The translations under genes were made by a program, and so were the position numbers. From Gracilaria gracilis (lineage: Eukaryota > Rhodophyta > Florideophyceae > Gracilariales > Gracilariaceae), in contig JARGSG010000195.1 in assembly GCA_030374805.1 (NCBI GenBank), forward strand, positions 868,001-932,000: 64,000 nt of DNA, given 5' to 3'. Below the pieces are notes generated by a model that did no database searches, was not told the origin of the DNA, and saw only the letters and a program-made list of their open reading frames with translations. Of the stretch, positions 63,114-64,000 are shown piece after piece (the first letter of the stretch is position 1; each line of letters starts with the position of its first letter).

Positions 63114-64000
63114 TCAGTTGCCTGTCATGGCTCCATTTTTCTCTATGACAGCTATTAGACCATGTGGAATAGGTTCGTAGAGATTTTCCAACATTTCGAG
63201 GGATATGCTTTCCCATATATCACCAACACCATTGGCCAGTTCCTCTACAGTGTGGAACTGCCTATGACCTTCAAAGACCTTCCTAGCCAGCCAAGCCCAG
63301 ACATTTTGGAAAACATAAATGTCTGGGCTCTTCGCTGGCCAGTCTAGAACCTCCACCTGATTGTCCTGAAGCCACTTTTTTGTAGCAATTGCACGATGGG
63401 CACTGGCCCCATCGTGCAAAAGCACCCAGTTCTCACCTACTGCCGCAGCTGCAAAGGGTAAAAGATCACTAGATAGAATCTTGATGTACAATGTAGCATT
63501 CAAATTACCATCAAGCGCCACGATATTACCACGCCCATTGTAAGAAATAGCAGCCCAAACCATAACAGATTTTCCACCTTGTCGACGTTGCGAAAAAATT
63601 TCCGGTTCCTTTCTCAGATCATGCCAGTAGTGTGCCAGACCATCAGGACCATCTAAGTTAAACTTCTTTTTGTCGGAGAAGATGACTCTTTTCCAATCAA
63701 CTGCACCCCATGCAAGCTTTTCCTTCGCCCATTTTATACGATTTGTTTTATGCTTCTGCGTCACAAAAATTCATTTCTTCTTACTCTTGTACTTCAAGTA
63801 CAGAACTTCTCTTAGGATCTGTTGAACGCGACGAGCTCCTATATCCAAATAATATTTTTTCTGTACTCCAGATGCCGAACACTGACGTAGTATTACATCT
63901 CGGATGATGGCCCTTTTAGTAGTATCAGTAATCTTCTTGTTCCTCGGCTTTCATTTCTTCTGTTGGAAAGGTTTTGGGCGAGTCAGAAACTGCTGCACAG
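63114..64000 (-). pseudogene. Tc1/mariner transposase, truncated by window end
   Basis: The catalytic part (63114-63764) has FSDKKKFNLDGPDG (first Asp), WVLLHDGASAHRA (second) and WPAKSPDIYVFQNVW. In the third block relatives have PDLNPIENLW, so the third catalytic acid appears replaced by Gln. Upstream, on the minus strand above 63764, a helix-turn-helix remnant (KPRNKKITDTTKRAIIRDVI and DIGARRVQQILREVLYLKYK) ends in a stop before the catalytic part. No ATG opens the latter. The remainder of the element lies beyond the window. Confidence 0.65.

Overview
The window reads as nuclear DNA of a photosynthetic eukaryote. A uroporphyrinogen decarboxylase with a plastid-type presequence, an ER Q-SNARE, a GPAT9-type acyltransferase, a plant-type GRAM/DUF639 protein, mostly intronless genes and rare 55-115 bp introns (donors GTATGT, GTACGT, GTAGGT; acceptors CAG or TAG) point to a red alga, probably a florideophyte with a transposon-rich genome. 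The lineage is my inference; no marker gene fixes it. Several long open frames begin at non-ATG codons, so I moved starts to the first convincing ATG.

Region 1 (about 0.5-20 kb) is a compact gene island with genes on both strands: syntaxin-18/SYP81 SNARE, a Golgi-type glycosyltransferase, HemE, a stand-alone allophanate-hydrolase C-terminal domain, a GPAT9-like acyltransferase divergent from a GRAM/DUF639 membrane protein, a Lin0512-family gene with one intron, two LINE 3'-end relics, a decayed multi-membrane-span gene, and a CobW/ZNG1 GTPase with an acidic tail.

Region 2 (about 20-30 kb) is mobile or low-complexity: a complete 2.03 kb pogo/Tigger element with TA target duplications and one internal stop, a GC-rich field of short palindromic repeats, an uncharacterised SUMO-interaction-motif/zinc protein, AT-rich DNA, and an intact 917-codon Mutator-like transposase.

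Region 3 (30.7-48.5 kb) is a nested insertion. A Mutator-like element (MULE) with 275-bp terminal inverted repeats carries one long gene joining an ULP1-type (C48) protease, a FAR1-type zinc DNA-binding domain, a MULE transposase and a SWIM finger. A young 11,992-bp Ty3/gypsy chromovirus (997-bp LTRs about 99.5% identical, 5-bp duplication ATCTG) sits inside its ULP1 part in the opposite orientation. The chromovirus has gag, zinc knuckle and pol in three frames, plus a long ORF antisense to gag-pol between pol and the 3' LTR. The MULE lies 3 bp upstream of a second pogo-like transposase.

Region 4 (48.5-64 kb) is a graveyard of further elements: pogo-like, a fold-back repeat, a Crypton-like tyrosine recombinase, a three-exon unknown gene, a Harbinger-like transposase, a zinc-finger Plavaka/Tnp2-like transposase and a Tc1/mariner transposase cut by the window end. 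AT-rich spacers lie between them. No tRNA, rRNA or CRISPR was recognised.
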